A DNA stretch of 40,617 bases from assembly GCA_030524455.1 (NCBI GenBank), contig JAUNGT010000027.1, positions 1-40,617 of the forward strand, given 5' to 3'. The first letter of the stretch is position 1. The number at the start of each line of letters is the position of its first letter. Made by a program: the position numbers and the translations under genes. This document shows, one piece after another, positions 7,797 through 15,774 of the stretch. The notes under the pieces were generated by a model. The model saw only the letters and a program-made list of their open reading frames with translations, was not told where the DNA came from and did no database searches. This DNA is from Eubacteriales bacterium. GTDB taxonomy: Bacteria; Bacillota; Clostridia; Lachnospirales; Lachnospiraceae.

Positions 7797-8254
7797 AATA
7801 TTATGAAGCCGGAATATGCATGAACGGAAACTGACACCGAACCGGTCTGCCAAAAACAGCGCATTCTCCATTGAAACTTTTCCGGATACCGCATATTCTT
7901 CAGCCGCAGCCTTGAAAATCGAAAACGGCATCAGCAGTTCAGCTGCGAATTGCTCAGCATATCGTTCTATTTCGTTCTTACCACCAATAGGGCAGGCTTC
8001 ATTTTTCCTGTCCTTTAAATGGTGGCAAAGCTCATGAGCAGCGGTAAAACGTTGTCTCGTAATTGGCCTTTTGTAATTGATACCAACAACAGCTATATCA
8101 TCTTCACTTTGCGGTACAAGATAAATGCCTTCTAAATAAACGGCTCTATCGGAATAGAAGACATTTCATCTCCATTGCTATCCGCCAGCACTGTCTCAGC
8201 TAATCTCCGTGGAGACATTCCCGGCCGATATAGTAATTTACCTTCATCAGCCAT
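7797..8254 (-). pseudogene. ImmA/IrrE-family metallopeptidase, frame-disrupted
   Basis: The minus strand has an ATG at 8254 with AAGGAG upstream, giving MADEGKLLYRPGMSPRRLAE and then a stretch ending IPIEPFI and a stop. In another frame the protein resumes with YLEGIYLVPQSEDDIAVVG, RQRFTAAHELCHHLKD (the HExxH zinc-protease motif of ImmA/IrrE proteins), ERYAEQFAAELLMP and FLADRFGVSFRSCIFRL. A frameshift or short deletion near 8145-8160 therefore separates the N-terminus from the catalytic domain. Homology ends near 7797, where it abuts the JetA-like relic on the other strand. ImmA-type proteases cleave mobile-element repressors. Probably inactive. Confidence 0.65.
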
Positions 8255-8511
8255 GCATTGTCTCCTTATATCTGCACATTGCCGGATGGCCTGCCATGAA
8301 TCTTCGTCAGCTTTTCTGACATTTCATATATGACAGTACCAGTATAAAAGCGTCAATCTTCCTCAACATGATCACCGGGCTGAACTGTTAGCAATTTGTT
8401 AGCAATTTTAACCCTGCTTTTCCAATTTCCTCTTTTTTTCTTCCAAAGAAGGTGATAAAATAGGGCCAGATTCGGTCTCCTATACCAGATGGTTTGCGTG
8501 AGGCGGGGCGG
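8255..8511 (-). other. Gene debris between the ImmA relic and the RHH gene
   Basis: There is no intact gene in these 257 bp. A minus-strand frame at about 8396-8497 reads ESGPILSPSLEEKKRKLEKQ and stops, which looks like a protein C-terminus. A second short frame around 8270-8340 reads RFYTGTVIYEMSEKLTKI. Neither has a start or ribosome binding site. One end of the palindromic repeat family (8377-8390) and an 11-bp direct repeat GTTAGCAATTT (8387-8408) lie between them. Confidence 0.4.
8377..8390. repeat. Solo end of the TAACAGTTCAG palindromic repeat family
   Basis: GGGCTGAACTGTTA matches the right end of the 27.7-kb element and, inverted, the site at 40306. No partner end is nearby, so it is a remnant or a truncated copy inside the debris. 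Confidence 0.6.
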
Positions 8512-8673
8512 CTAGCGCAGCTTACCGTATTCCTTTTCATGCTGCAAAATAGCCTGCCGGATCAGATACAGAACTTCGCCGTTGATAGAACGGCCTTCAA
8601 ACTCCGCGAGACTTTTCAGCTTTCTGTGGGTATCAGAATCCATGCGGAGCCCCAAATGCTTATCTTTTTCCAT
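8512..8673 (-). CDS. Arc/CopG-like ribbon-helix-helix DNA-binding protein
   Basis: A 53-residue ORF, with AGAGGA about 8 nt before its ATG. It reads MEKDKHLGLRMDSDTHRKLK followed by a SLAEFEGRSINGEVLYLIRQ helix pair. The short beta strand (KHLGLRMD), helix 1 (THRKLKSLAEFE) and the RSINGEVLYLIRQAI helix after a G-x-S-x-N turn are the hallmarks of Arc-family ribbon-helix-helix repressors. Such proteins bind DNA as dimers of dimers at repeated half-sites, and several AAGTWCAT repeats lie 25-107 bp upstream. It could be an antitoxin whose toxin is missing, or a plasmid- or phage-derived regulator. Confidence 0.75.
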   Translation of the reverse strand: MEKDKHLGLRMDSDTHRKLKSLAEFEGRSINGEVLYLIRQAILQHEKEYGKLR

Positions 8674-8697
8674 GATATTATCCTCTTTAGTCGGTAG

Positions 8698-8780
8698 AAG
8701 TACAAAATAAGTTCATCGGATAGGTACATTTTATGGAAAAAGACTTTTTTATACCCATTATGAACTTAAAATAAGTACAT
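8698..8780. promoter_or_regulatory. Cluster of AAGTWCAT half-sites, candidate RHH operator
   Basis: Between the RHH gene and the divergent permease the sequence AAAATAAGTTCAT (8704-8716) recurs as AAAATAAGTACAT (8768-8780). An inverted copy ATGAACTT sits at 8760-8767 and partial copies at 8698-8703 (AAGTAC) and about 8724-8728 (GTACAT). Repeated half-sites in direct and inverted order upstream of an RHH gene suggest autoregulation, possibly also of the permease. Confidence 0.55.
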
Positions 8781-8817
8781 TATTTTAGCTCTAAAAGCAA
8801 GGAGGTGAAAGAAAAAA

Positions 8818-9624
8818 ATGGTTGGAGCAGCCGTACTGGTAGCGATTCTGACAGTGATCGGCTGCATGGTGTGTTTTCCGTTTTTCTGGATGCTGCTCTC
8901 CTCCTTCAAAACCAATCTGGAAATCGGGCAGAGCGTGCCGACGCTTTTTCCGAAAAAGCCTACGATGGAAAATTTTGAGGGGCTGTTTGCGGATATGAAT
9001 TTTGCCGGGTATCTGAAAAATACGCTGATTATCACGCTCTATTCGATGCTCAGCGTTGCGGTCAATTCCATGGCGGGTTATGCCTTCGCCAAATTTGTTT
9101 TCCGCGGCAGGCAGTTTCTCTTTGTGCTGGTGCTTGCCACAATGATGATACCGGCCCAGGTGACGATGATTCCCATGTATCTGATTATGAATCAGGCGGG
9201 ATTGACCGATACTTTTACGGGCATTGTCCTGCCGGGGCTTGCGGGAGCCTTTGCCATTTTCCTGTTCCGGCAGTTTATCGGCACGATCTCGGACGATTTT
9301 CTGGAGGCGGCCCGCATTGACGGCGCGGGGGAGCTTTACATCTTTGCGCGAATCGTGGTACCATTGACAAAACCGATCGTATCGCTGCAGATCATCCTCA
9401 CCTTTATCAATGGCTGGAATTCCTTCCTGTGGCCGTTGATTATGTCCAACGACGACGGGCATTATACACTGTCGGTGGGACTGGCGCTTCTGCAAAACAT
9501 GTACGCGCAGGATTTTGCGCTGCTGATGGCGGGAGCTTCGCTGATGATTCTTCCGGTGATCATCGTTTACGCGGTTTTTCAGAAACAGATTATTAAGGGG
9601 ATCAGTTTAAACAACTATAAGTGA
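8818..9624 (+). CDS. Carbohydrate ABC transporter permease (MalG family), orphan
   Basis: A 268-residue permease with six hydrophobic helices. The cytoplasmic coupling motif EAARIDGAGELYIFARIVVPLTKP (about residues 162-185) is the EAA loop that docks on the ATPase, and the C-terminus IIKGISLNNYK is typical of MalG-like subunits. AGGAGGTGA precedes the ATG; an in-frame stop lies just upstream, so the start is near complete and perhaps a few residues short. The usual solute-binding protein and first permease gene are absent: the RHH gene and debris come instead, and base composition changes sharply here. The operon was probably truncated by the event that brought the island. The ATPase would be supplied elsewhere. 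Confidence 0.85.
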   Translation: MVGAAVLVAILTVIGCMVCFPFFWMLLSSFKTNLEIGQSVPTLFPKKPTMENFEGLFADMNFAGYLKNTLIITLYSMLSVAVNSMAGYAFAKFVFRGRQFLFVLVLATMMIPAQVTMIPMYLIMNQAGLTDTFTGIVLPGLAGAFAIFLFRQFIGTISDDFLEAARIDGAGELYIFARIVVPLTKPIVSLQIILTFINGWNSFLWPLIMSNDDGHYTLSVGLALLQNMYAQDFALLMAGASLMILPVIIVYAVFQKQIIKGISLNNYK

Positions 9625-9636
9625 AAGGGGTACGGA

Positions 9637-11391
9637 ATGAAAAAACACACATGCTTTACGGTACAGGGAAAGCCCTTCTTTTCCGTGGGGGCGCAGTTGC
9701 ATAATTCGACGGGATATGCCATCGGCGCGCCGGAGGGAAGGGAAGCCCTGCAAAAGGATCGGGAGAGAGCCTTTGAGAGCCTGGAGGCTCTGGGGGTCAA
9801 CACGGTGGCGGTCCCGGTCTGCTGGGACGCCTTTGAGCCCAAGGAGGGCGTCTTTGATTTGGATTATGTGCGCCGGATCATCGATCGGGTCAGGGAGCGC
9901 GGCCTGCACGCGGTGCTTTTGTGGTTCGCCACCTGGAAAAACGGGCAGATGGAATACGCCCCCGTCTGGGTCAAGCGCGACCGGGAGCGTTTTGTCCGGG
10001 TCAGGTGCGTGGACGGCAGGGAGACTACGGTGATGTCGCCCTTTTATGAGGCAAACCGGGAGCAGGATAAGCGGGCCTTTGTCCGGCTGATGGAGCTTTT
10101 GAAGGAGTACGACGGGCAGGAGCAGACGGTGATTGCCGTCCAGGTGGAGAACGAGCCGGGAATGCTGGCGGCCACGATCCGGGATTTCAGCGAAAAGGGG
10201 ACCAAAAGCTTTCTGGGCGGAGTGCCCGACGCCCTGATTGGGGCCGCCAGGGCAGAGTGTCTGGCGGCGGAGGCGATGGAGGAGACGGCGCAAAAGCTGG
10301 CCGCGGCCGGGCAGTATTGCGGCCGGACACAGGACAGGCGGCTTAGCCCGCTGGCACAGTCCTGGGCGGAAAACGGGCGACGGGAGTCCGGCTCCTGGGC
10401 GGAGGTTTTCGGAGCGCTGGGGGCGGAGTTCTGCACGGCCTGGGCGATCGCGCGGTATATTGACGATATTGCGGCGGCGGGAAAGCAGGTCTATGATCTC
10501 TTCCTGTATGTGAACGTGTGGATGGACCGCTGCGGAAACCGGGGCTGGAGCATGGCCGGGCTGGATTATCCTTCCGGAGGCGCGGTTTCCAAGGTGCTGG
10601 AGGTGTGGGAGACAGCCTGCTCGCATCTGGATGCCTTTGCGCCGGATATTTACGAGCAGGAACCGGGCTGCATCCGGGAAGCGCAGGAGCTCTACGACCG
10701 CCGGGAGCTGGCCTTTTATGTGCCGGAGTCCGGGCTGACGAATGTCAACGCTTCCATGATGTTTGAGGCGGTGGGAAAGCACCGGGCCATCGGCTATCAT
10801 GTGTTTGCCGCGGAGAGCAGTCTGGATGAAAACGGGCAGATAACGGAGGCGGCCCGGGGGATCCGGCACTCCTTTGCCATGCTGCGCAGCGCAGAAACGC
10901 TTCTGGCGGGCAGCCGTCCCGGAATGCGCGTCCACACCCTGGTACAGCAGCCGGGCCAGGATGCTTCCCGGCTGCAGATCGGGGATTGGCTCTGCCGCGT
11001 TTCCTATGCGGGTGCTTCCCCGGATTTCGCCGGCTGGGTGGCGATGGACTGCCGGCACGGCAAGGATCTGCGGGACATCGGGCGGATTCCCATGAGCCTG
11101 GAGGAGGAGCTGGCGCGGGGCCTTCTTTTTGAGATGGGCGGCAACGAGTTTTATCTGGTCGGCCACAAGGTCAGATTATATTGGCAAAAAAGTACATGGA
11201 CGGACGGCTCCATTCCGGTTAATATGTTGAATATACAGCATCAGGCCCACAACATGGAATTTCTGTGCCTGGAGGAAGGGCATTTTGAGGGGGAAGGCTT
11301 CGTGACTGACAGAATCAGGAGCGGCGACGAGGCGCGCCATGGTATCTGGGCCCAGTATGACTGCGGAGTGATACATTTTGTCTTGAATTAA
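9637..11391 (+). CDS. GH35-like beta-galactosidase family glycoside hydrolase
   Basis: A 584-residue clan GH-A hydrolase without signal peptide, so cytoplasmic. The (beta/alpha)8 N-terminal half has LHNSTGYA, VNTVAVPVCWDAFEPKEGVF and VQVENEPGM, whose E173 is the likely acid/base. The likely nucleophile is E364 in YVPESGL. The C-terminal part looks like the DUF5597-type domain found after GH35/GH42 barrels. It probably removes beta-galactosyl or related sugars from oligosaccharides. It starts 12 bp after the permease stop and 17 bp before the beta-helix gene, suggesting one operon in which the permease imports the substrate. The exact sugar cannot be told. Confidence 0.75.
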   Translation: MKKHTCFTVQGKPFFSVGAQLHNSTGYAIGAPEGREALQKDRERAFESLEALGVNTVAVPVCWDAFEPKEGVFDLDYVRRIIDRVRERGLHAVLLWFATWKNGQMEYAPVWVKRDRERFVRVRCVDGRETTVMSPFYEANREQDKRAFVRLMELLKEYDGQEQTVIAVQVENEPGMLAATIRDFSEKGTKSFLGGVPDALIGAARAECLAAEAMEETAQKLAAAGQYCGRTQDRRLSPLAQSWAENGRRESGSWAEVFGALGAEFCTAWAIARYIDDIAAAGKQVYDLFLYVNVWMDRCGNRGWSMAGLDYPSGGAVSKVLEVWETACSHLDAFAPDIYEQEPGCIREAQELYDRRELAFYVPESGLTNVNASMMFEAVGKHRAIGYHVFAAESSLDENGQITEAARGIRHSFAMLRSAETLLAGSRPGMRVHTLVQQPGQDASRLQIGDWLCRVSYAGASPDFAGWVAMDCRHGKDLRDIGRIPMSLEEELARGLLFEMGGNEFYLVGHKVRLYWQKSTWTDGSIPVNMLNIQHQAHNMEFLCLEEGHFEGEGFVTDRIRSGDEARHGIWAQYDCGVIHFVLN

Positions 11392-11408
11392 CCGGAAAGG
11401 ACAGGGAC

Positions 11409-12818
11409 ATGAAAGAGCGCGTATTTTATGTGGATTCGGAGCGGGGCGACGACGACAATGCCGGGACGGCTCCCGGGCAGGCCTGGAAAAGCCTGGAGCG
11501 GGTCAACCGTCAGACCTTTTTTGCGGGGGACAGGCTGTTGTTTTGCAGCGGCGGAAAGTGGAGCGGCACTTTAAGGCCGTGCGGGGATGGGGAACCCTTC
11601 CGGCCGGTGGTGATTTCCTCCTACGGCGACGGCGGCCGGCCGCTGATCGACGGGGCGGGCGGCTATGCGGCCGTCCACCTGCAGGGAGTCAGCCATTATG
11701 TGGTGGAAAACCTGGCCGTGACGAACCGGGCCGGCGACCGTCAGATCCGTCAGGGGATCTGTGTGGAGGGAAAGGCGGAGGGCATCACGGAGGACGTCAC
11801 GGTGCGTTTTTGCGAGGTGTTCGAGGTGGATGGGCAGAACGTGCGGGAGGCAGGCCCTTATCAGAGCATGTACTGGAACGGCGGCATCTATGTCACCATG
11901 CCGGGACGCTCTTCGCAGAAAAACCATCTGCACCGCATCCATATTTTCCGGAATCATATCCATGATGTGAAGACCAGCGGCATCCGGGTCAATCAGGAGG
12001 AGGATTTTATCAATGACATCCACCACACCTGCGTGGTGGTGCGCGGCAATCTGATTGAGCGCACCGGCTCCGACGGGATCATCGTGGCAAACTGCATCTC
12101 CCCGCTGATCGACGGGAACCGCTGTCTGGACGCGGGGGCCCTGGGCGTGCCGGAGGAGACAAGGCTTCTGGCCGGCATCTGGGTCTGCGCCACCAGCGAC
12201 GCCCTCATCCAGCATAACGAGGTGGCTCGCACGCGCATGTTTTCGGACGACGGGACGGCCTTTGACACGGATTGGGGAACGGCGGGAACCACGGTGTTCC
12301 AGTACAATTACTCCCACGACAACGAGGGAGGCTTCTGGCTGGACTGCAGCAGCCTAAACTACAACAGAGAGTATCATAAGACCGTGCTGCGCTACAATAT
12401 CAGCCTGCGGGACGGCAGAGGCGTGGCGGTGTATGACAAGGGGCTGGACGCGGAATTTTACGGAAACGTGTTCGCCTTCGACCGGGAAGCCTCCCTGTGC
12501 GTTTGGGATGAGGGCGAAAGCTTCCTGTTTCGCAACAACCTTTTCCGCCTGGAAAAGGAGCCGGAGGATGGCTGGAGCCAAGCCGCCTTTTTGGACAATC
12601 GCTATGAGGCGTCCGTGTGCCCGAGGGAGCAGGGAGAAAAGCCGGAGGAGCGCTGTGAGGAGAGCGGCCGGGAGAGCCGGGAGGAGCGCGGCGCCGGAGG
12701 GCTTGACGCAGCGTGGCTGCTGGCAAACGCCCAGGACGGGACAAAGTGGCTGGACGGCAAGTGGGAGCTTTTGTGCGGGATGACGATGGGAAAAACGGGA
12801 TCGGGAGAAAAACAATGA
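11409..12818 (+). CDS. Right-handed parallel beta-helix protein (PbH1 repeats)
   Basis: A 469-residue protein opening with FYVDSERGDDDNAGTAPGQA, the standard start of secreted or cytosolic parallel beta-helix enzymes. Many short hydrophobic-Asn turns follow (YVVENLAVTN, IHIFRNHIHDV, GIRVNQ, VVVRGNLIERTGSDGIIVAN, IQHNEVARTRMFSDDG, FQYNYSHDNEGGFWLDCSS), typical of a pectate-lyase-like coil. No signal peptide is visible. The C-terminal 70 residues are charged, low complexity (EEST-like RESREERG) and then a short folded end. Relatives are polysaccharide lyases, GH28-type hydrolases or epimerases; family not assignable. It stops by an ATGA overlap with the next gene. Confidence 0.75.
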   Translation: MKERVFYVDSERGDDDNAGTAPGQAWKSLERVNRQTFFAGDRLLFCSGGKWSGTLRPCGDGEPFRPVVISSYGDGGRPLIDGAGGYAAVHLQGVSHYVVENLAVTNRAGDRQIRQGICVEGKAEGITEDVTVRFCEVFEVDGQNVREAGPYQSMYWNGGIYVTMPGRSSQKNHLHRIHIFRNHIHDVKTSGIRVNQEEDFINDIHHTCVVVRGNLIERTGSDGIIVANCISPLIDGNRCLDAGALGVPEETRLLAGIWVCATSDALIQHNEVARTRMFSDDGTAFDTDWGTAGTTVFQYNYSHDNEGGFWLDCSSLNYNREYHKTVLRYNISLRDGRGVAVYDKGLDAEFYGNVFAFDREASLCVWDEGESFLFRNNLFRLEKEPEDGWSQAAFLDNRYEASVCPREQGEKPEERCEESGRESREERGAGGLDAAWLLANAQDGTKWLDGKWELLCGMTMGKTGSGEKQ

Positions 12819-13495
12819 TCATTCGCAGAGAATACCGCGGCTTTTTGAAATGCCCGAAGGAGACGGAACCGGCGGAGGCTTTTGAGGAGGCGGCTGCGCA
12901 GGCGTTTTTGCAGGCGAAGGAGCGCGCCGGGCAGGCAGTCCGGGAGGGAAGGCTTCTGACCGCTTCGCTGTACCGCCATGAGAATATGTGCTTTTTTTAT
13001 GAGGAGGCGCTGGGGGAAGAAAACAGCCTGCTGCCCTGTCTGGAGTGCCTGACGCCCTTTCTGGAAAGCTGGCCCACGGAGGCCGGGCCGGCGCCCTGGG
13101 CTTATATGTACCCGATTTTTTACCATCAGCGGCCCGAAGATCCGGAGAGCTGGATGGCCGGGCGGCAGGGGGAGAAAAACCGGGTCGGCCGGATCGCCTT
13201 TTTGTATCCGGACAAGGTGTTTTCCTATACTTACTGGCACAAGGCGCTGGTGGATGAGGGACTGCTTTTGGGCGACCGCTATCAGTTTATCTCCCTGCAT
13301 GAAAATATTCTGTTTTCCTATTTTGAGGAGCCGCGCTCCGCGGTGAATCTGTCGGGGAGCAAGGCGCCCTCCCGGGCGATTGAGGGATGGATGGCGGCGG
13401 ATCCGGAAAGCCATTTTGACCGGGAAAAGGCCGGGGGAGACAATTTCCTGGTGATCGACCAGGTGTGGACGGTGGGAGGCGAACGGGAGAGATGA
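12815..13495 (+). CDS. Unrecognised protein, coupled to the beta-helix gene
   Basis: A 226-residue protein starting at the ATGA overlap (12815), not at the longer upstream frame. I do not recognise the family. It is soluble and rich in aromatic residues: WAYMYPIFYHQRPED, IAFLYPDKVFSYTYWHKALVDEG, YQFISLHENILFSYFEEPRS. The second half (hydrophobic strand, helix, GDRYQFISLHENILFSYFE strand pair) vaguely recalls the dimeric alpha/beta barrel of L-rhamnose mutarotase-like proteins, where a final strand carries LFSYLE. That would fit a sugar operon, but the similarity is weak. Another ATGA overlap joins it to the YoaK gene. Confidence 0.55.
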   Translation: MIIRREYRGFLKCPKETEPAEAFEEAAAQAFLQAKERAGQAVREGRLLTASLYRHENMCFFYEEALGEENSLLPCLECLTPFLESWPTEAGPAPWAYMYPIFYHQRPEDPESWMAGRQGEKNRVGRIAFLYPDKVFSYTYWHKALVDEGLLLGDRYQFISLHENILFSYFEEPRSAVNLSGSKAPSRAIEGWMAADPESHFDREKAGGDNFLVIDQVWTVGGERER

Positions 13496-14277
13496 GCAGA
13501 CTGAGAAGCTACCACGGCCAGATGTCGGAGTCCTTTGTGGTGGGGATCCTGCTTTCGCTGTGCGGGGGTTTTCAGGACGCCTACACCTATGTGTGCCGGG
13601 ATAAGGTATTTGCAAACGCCCAGACGGGCAATATTGTACTGCTCGGGAATCACCTGGCGCAGGGGGAGTGGGCCAGCGCGGCGCGGTACGCGGTGCCGGT
13701 GGCTGCTTTTGCGGCGGGGATTTTCCTGGCCCAGAAAATCCGCTTTCGGTTCGGCAGAAACGAGGGAATGCACTGGCGGCAGCTGGTGCTGCTTTTGGAG
13801 ATCGCGTCGCTGCTTATTGCCGGTTTTATCCCTGCGGGAATGAGTCTGCCCGCCAACGCGCTGATCTCCTTTTCCTGCGCCATGCAGGTGGACAGCTTCA
13901 AAAAAATCCGGGGCAACGCCATGGCGACCACCATGTGCATCGGAAATCTGCGCAGCGCCACGGATCTGCTGTGCGCTTACACGGAGACGAAGGATCGAAA
14001 GCTGCGGCAAAAAAGCCTGCAGTACTATTTTTTCATCTTTGTTTTTGCATGCGGAGCCACGTTGGGAGGTCTGGTAACCCGCCTGATCGGCGTCCGGGCG
14101 GTGTGGATCTGCGCGGCAGGGCTTATGGTGAGCTTTCTGATTCTCTTTATCCGGGAGGAGGCGCTGGATCTGGAAAAGCTGGAGGAGGATCCGAAGCTGC
14201 GGGAGGAGATCGGAACCTTTACGGACGAGTTAAGGGACATCGGGCGGGAGATCCGCCGGTGCCTGAGAGGGAAATAA
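13492..14277 (+). CDS. YoaK family (DUF1275) membrane protein
   Basis: A 261-residue protein starting at the ATGA overlap with the previous gene (MSRLRSYHGQMSESFVVG). Six or seven transmembrane helices are visible, starting LLSLCGGFQDAYTYVCRDKVFANAQTGNIVLLG, the diagnostic YoaK block with the G-D-A and QTGN motifs. The last 35 residues are charged and cytoplasmic. Function is unknown; DUF1275 proteins are presumed transporters. It is the last gene of the sugar-related operon and is followed by a shared bidirectional terminator. Whether it works with the enzymes or is merely co-transcribed is unclear. Confidence 0.85.
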   Translation: MSRLRSYHGQMSESFVVGILLSLCGGFQDAYTYVCRDKVFANAQTGNIVLLGNHLAQGEWASAARYAVPVAAFAAGIFLAQKIRFRFGRNEGMHWRQLVLLLEIASLLIAGFIPAGMSLPANALISFSCAMQVDSFKKIRGNAMATTMCIGNLRSATDLLCAYTETKDRKLRQKSLQYYFFIFVFACGATLGGLVTRLIGVRAVWICAAGLMVSFLILFIREEALDLEKLEEDPKLREEIGTFTDELRDIGREIRRCLRGK

Positions 14278-14286
14278 AAAAGAAAG

Positions 14287-14324
14287 GGAGCCGGGAGGAT
14301 TGCAGTTTCCTCCCGGCTCCTTTT
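14287..14324. terminator. Bidirectional intrinsic terminator
   Basis: A perfect 13-bp stem GGAGCCGGGAGGA (14287-14299) with its complement (14308-14320), an 8-nt loop and TTTT after it on the plus strand; an A-run precedes it and gives Us on the minus strand. It lies between the convergent YoaK and aldolase genes. Confidence 0.9.
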
Positions 14325-14343
14325 CGATGCAAGTATGATTGGC

Positions 14344-15237
14344 TCAGTCCTTGTTGACGGAAGCGTCGTAAATTTTGTCGATGACGGAAGCCAGCGTATT
14401 GTCGAACTGCTCCTGCGTCTGCTGTGCGGACAGGTCGGAGAGCAGTGCTCTCGAGAAGCTGGCGATCAGTCCGGGGTTCTTTTTCAGGAGCGCGTTCGCC
14501 TCGTCGCGGCTGTAACCGCCGGAGAGCGCCACGATCCGGACAATCCGGGGATCCTTCATCAGCGCAGAGTAAGCGCCGGCCTTCGTGGGGATGGAAACCT
14601 TCAGCATCAGCTTGACGGAGGGATCAATCTCCTTTAAATGTCTTTCGATCTCTGCGATCAAAAGCGTCTCGCACTTCTCCTTGTCGGCGCTGTGGATGTC
14701 CACCTCGGGCTCCAGGATCGGAACGAGCCCGGCCTTTGCAATCTGCAGGCCCAGCTCAAACTGCTGGTCCACAATAGCCCGGATTCCCGCAGGGTTCGCG
14801 CTGTGGATCACGGAACGCATCTTGGTGCCGAAAATGTGGCGCTTCACCGCGCGCTCCAGCAGCTCCGCAAGCTGAGGCATGGGCTTCATCAGCTGAACGC
14901 CGTCCTTCTCCTCCGCAAGTCCTTTGTCCACCTTCAAAAACGGCACGATGCCCTTTTTGTCCCACAGATAATCTGCGGTGTAAAGCCCGTCGATCTGACG
15001 GTCCATTGTCTTTTCAAACAAAATCGCTCCCAGGATATGCTCCGGGGTGAATGCCTTGCTTGTGATGATCCGGGCGCGCATCTGCTGGATCAGGTCGTAC
15101 ATCTCCTCCTCGTTGTGGTAGGCGGAATCTTCGATCCCGTAAGCGCGCAGCGCCTTGGGTGTGCTGCCGCCGCTCTGGTCCAACGCTGCAATAAAGCCCT
15201 TGCCTGTTGTCATCCGGTTCAACTGTTCTGTATTCAT
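14344..15237 (-). CDS. Class I fructose-bisphosphate aldolase
   Basis: A 297-residue aldolase of the class I type found in Lactobacillales and Clostridia. It catalyses reversible cleavage of fructose 1,6-bisphosphate to dihydroxyacetone phosphate and glyceraldehyde 3-phosphate (EC 4.1.2.13). Family marks: GFIAALDQSGGSTPKALRAYG near the N-terminus, GIVPFLKVDKGL, a glutamate in PILEPEVDIHS, the Schiff-base lysine in KLMLKVSIPTKAG (K213) and the GGYSRDEAN phosphate loop. AAAGGAGGACT precedes the ATG. It is monocistronic and ends at the shared terminator. A TATAAT at 15302-15307 (minus) may be its -10, but I see no good -35. Confidence 0.92.
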   Translation of the reverse strand: MNTEQLNRMTTGKGFIAALDQSGGSTPKALRAYGIEDSAYHNEEEMYDLIQQMRARIITSKAFTPEHILGAILFEKTMDRQIDGLYTADYLWDKKGIVPFLKVDKGLAEEKDGVQLMKPMPQLAELLERAVKRHIFGTKMRSVIHSANPAGIRAIVDQQFELGLQIAKAGLVPILEPEVDIHSADKEKCETLLIAEIERHLKEIDPSVKLMLKVSIPTKAGAYSALMKDPRIVRIVALSGGYSRDEANALLKKNPGLIASFSRALLSDLSAQQTQEQFDNTLASVIDKIYDASVNKD

Positions 15238-15445
15238 TATGAAGTCCTCCTTTGGAAACCGTGTGCTGTAAGGTGTTAGTTATATATAACCTACAACGTC
15301 TATTATATGCGCGATCCTCCGTTTTTTCCATAAAACCGGGAAAAGTTTTATAGAAATTTTATAGTTGCCGCGGGAACCGGACCGGACCGCAGCGCATATT
15401 CTGTACCAAACCCTGCGCATCCGTGCGCTGCCCGCAGAGGTGCAT

Positions 15446-15736
15446 ATGAATTTTTCGGGTATTGTGACGGCGGTGGTCAGCTTCCTGATCATCGGTCTTT
15501 TCCATCCGGTGGTAATCCGGGCGGAATACTATTTTACAAGGCGCTGCTGGCCGGTCTTTTTTGCGGCGGGGACAGCCTGCCTGATCGCGTCGGTATTTCT
15601 GGAGCGGGAGATTTTTTCCGTCCTGGCCGGCGTGCTGGGCTGCACTCTTTTGTGGTGCATCCAGGAGCTGAAGGACCAGGAGGAACGGGTGAAAAAGGGC
15701 TGGTTCCCGGAAAACCCGGCCAGAAGGCGGAAGTAA
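15446..15736 (+). CDS. DUF4491 family membrane protein
   Basis: A 96-residue protein read from MNFSGIVTAVVSFLIIGLFH; the longer frame upstream is non-conserved. Three hydrophobic segments are visible. HPVVIRAEYYF, WCIQELKDQEERVKKGWFP and NP near the end are the DUF4491 signature. AGAGGTG lies close before the ATG. No function is known for this small inner-membrane family, common in Clostridia and Bacteroides. Its 3' neighbour is an intergenic stretch with a palindromic repeat. Confidence 0.8.
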   Translation: MNFSGIVTAVVSFLIIGLFHPVVIRAEYYFTRRCWPVFFAAGTACLIASVFLEREIFSVLAGVLGCTLLWCIQELKDQEERVKKGWFPENPARRRK

Positions 15737-15774
15737 GAAGAAATAAGAAGTTCTGTTCGATCTGCGCCGGGTGA

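Noticed and set aside
9607..11166. 519-residue open frame on the minus strand
   Set aside because: Antisense shadow of the GH35-like gene, with low-complexity Arg/Pro/His composition.
12602..13615. 337-residue minus-strand frame
   Set aside because: Shadow of three overlapping plus-strand genes with ATGA junctions; composition is Pro/Ser/Arg-rich noise.
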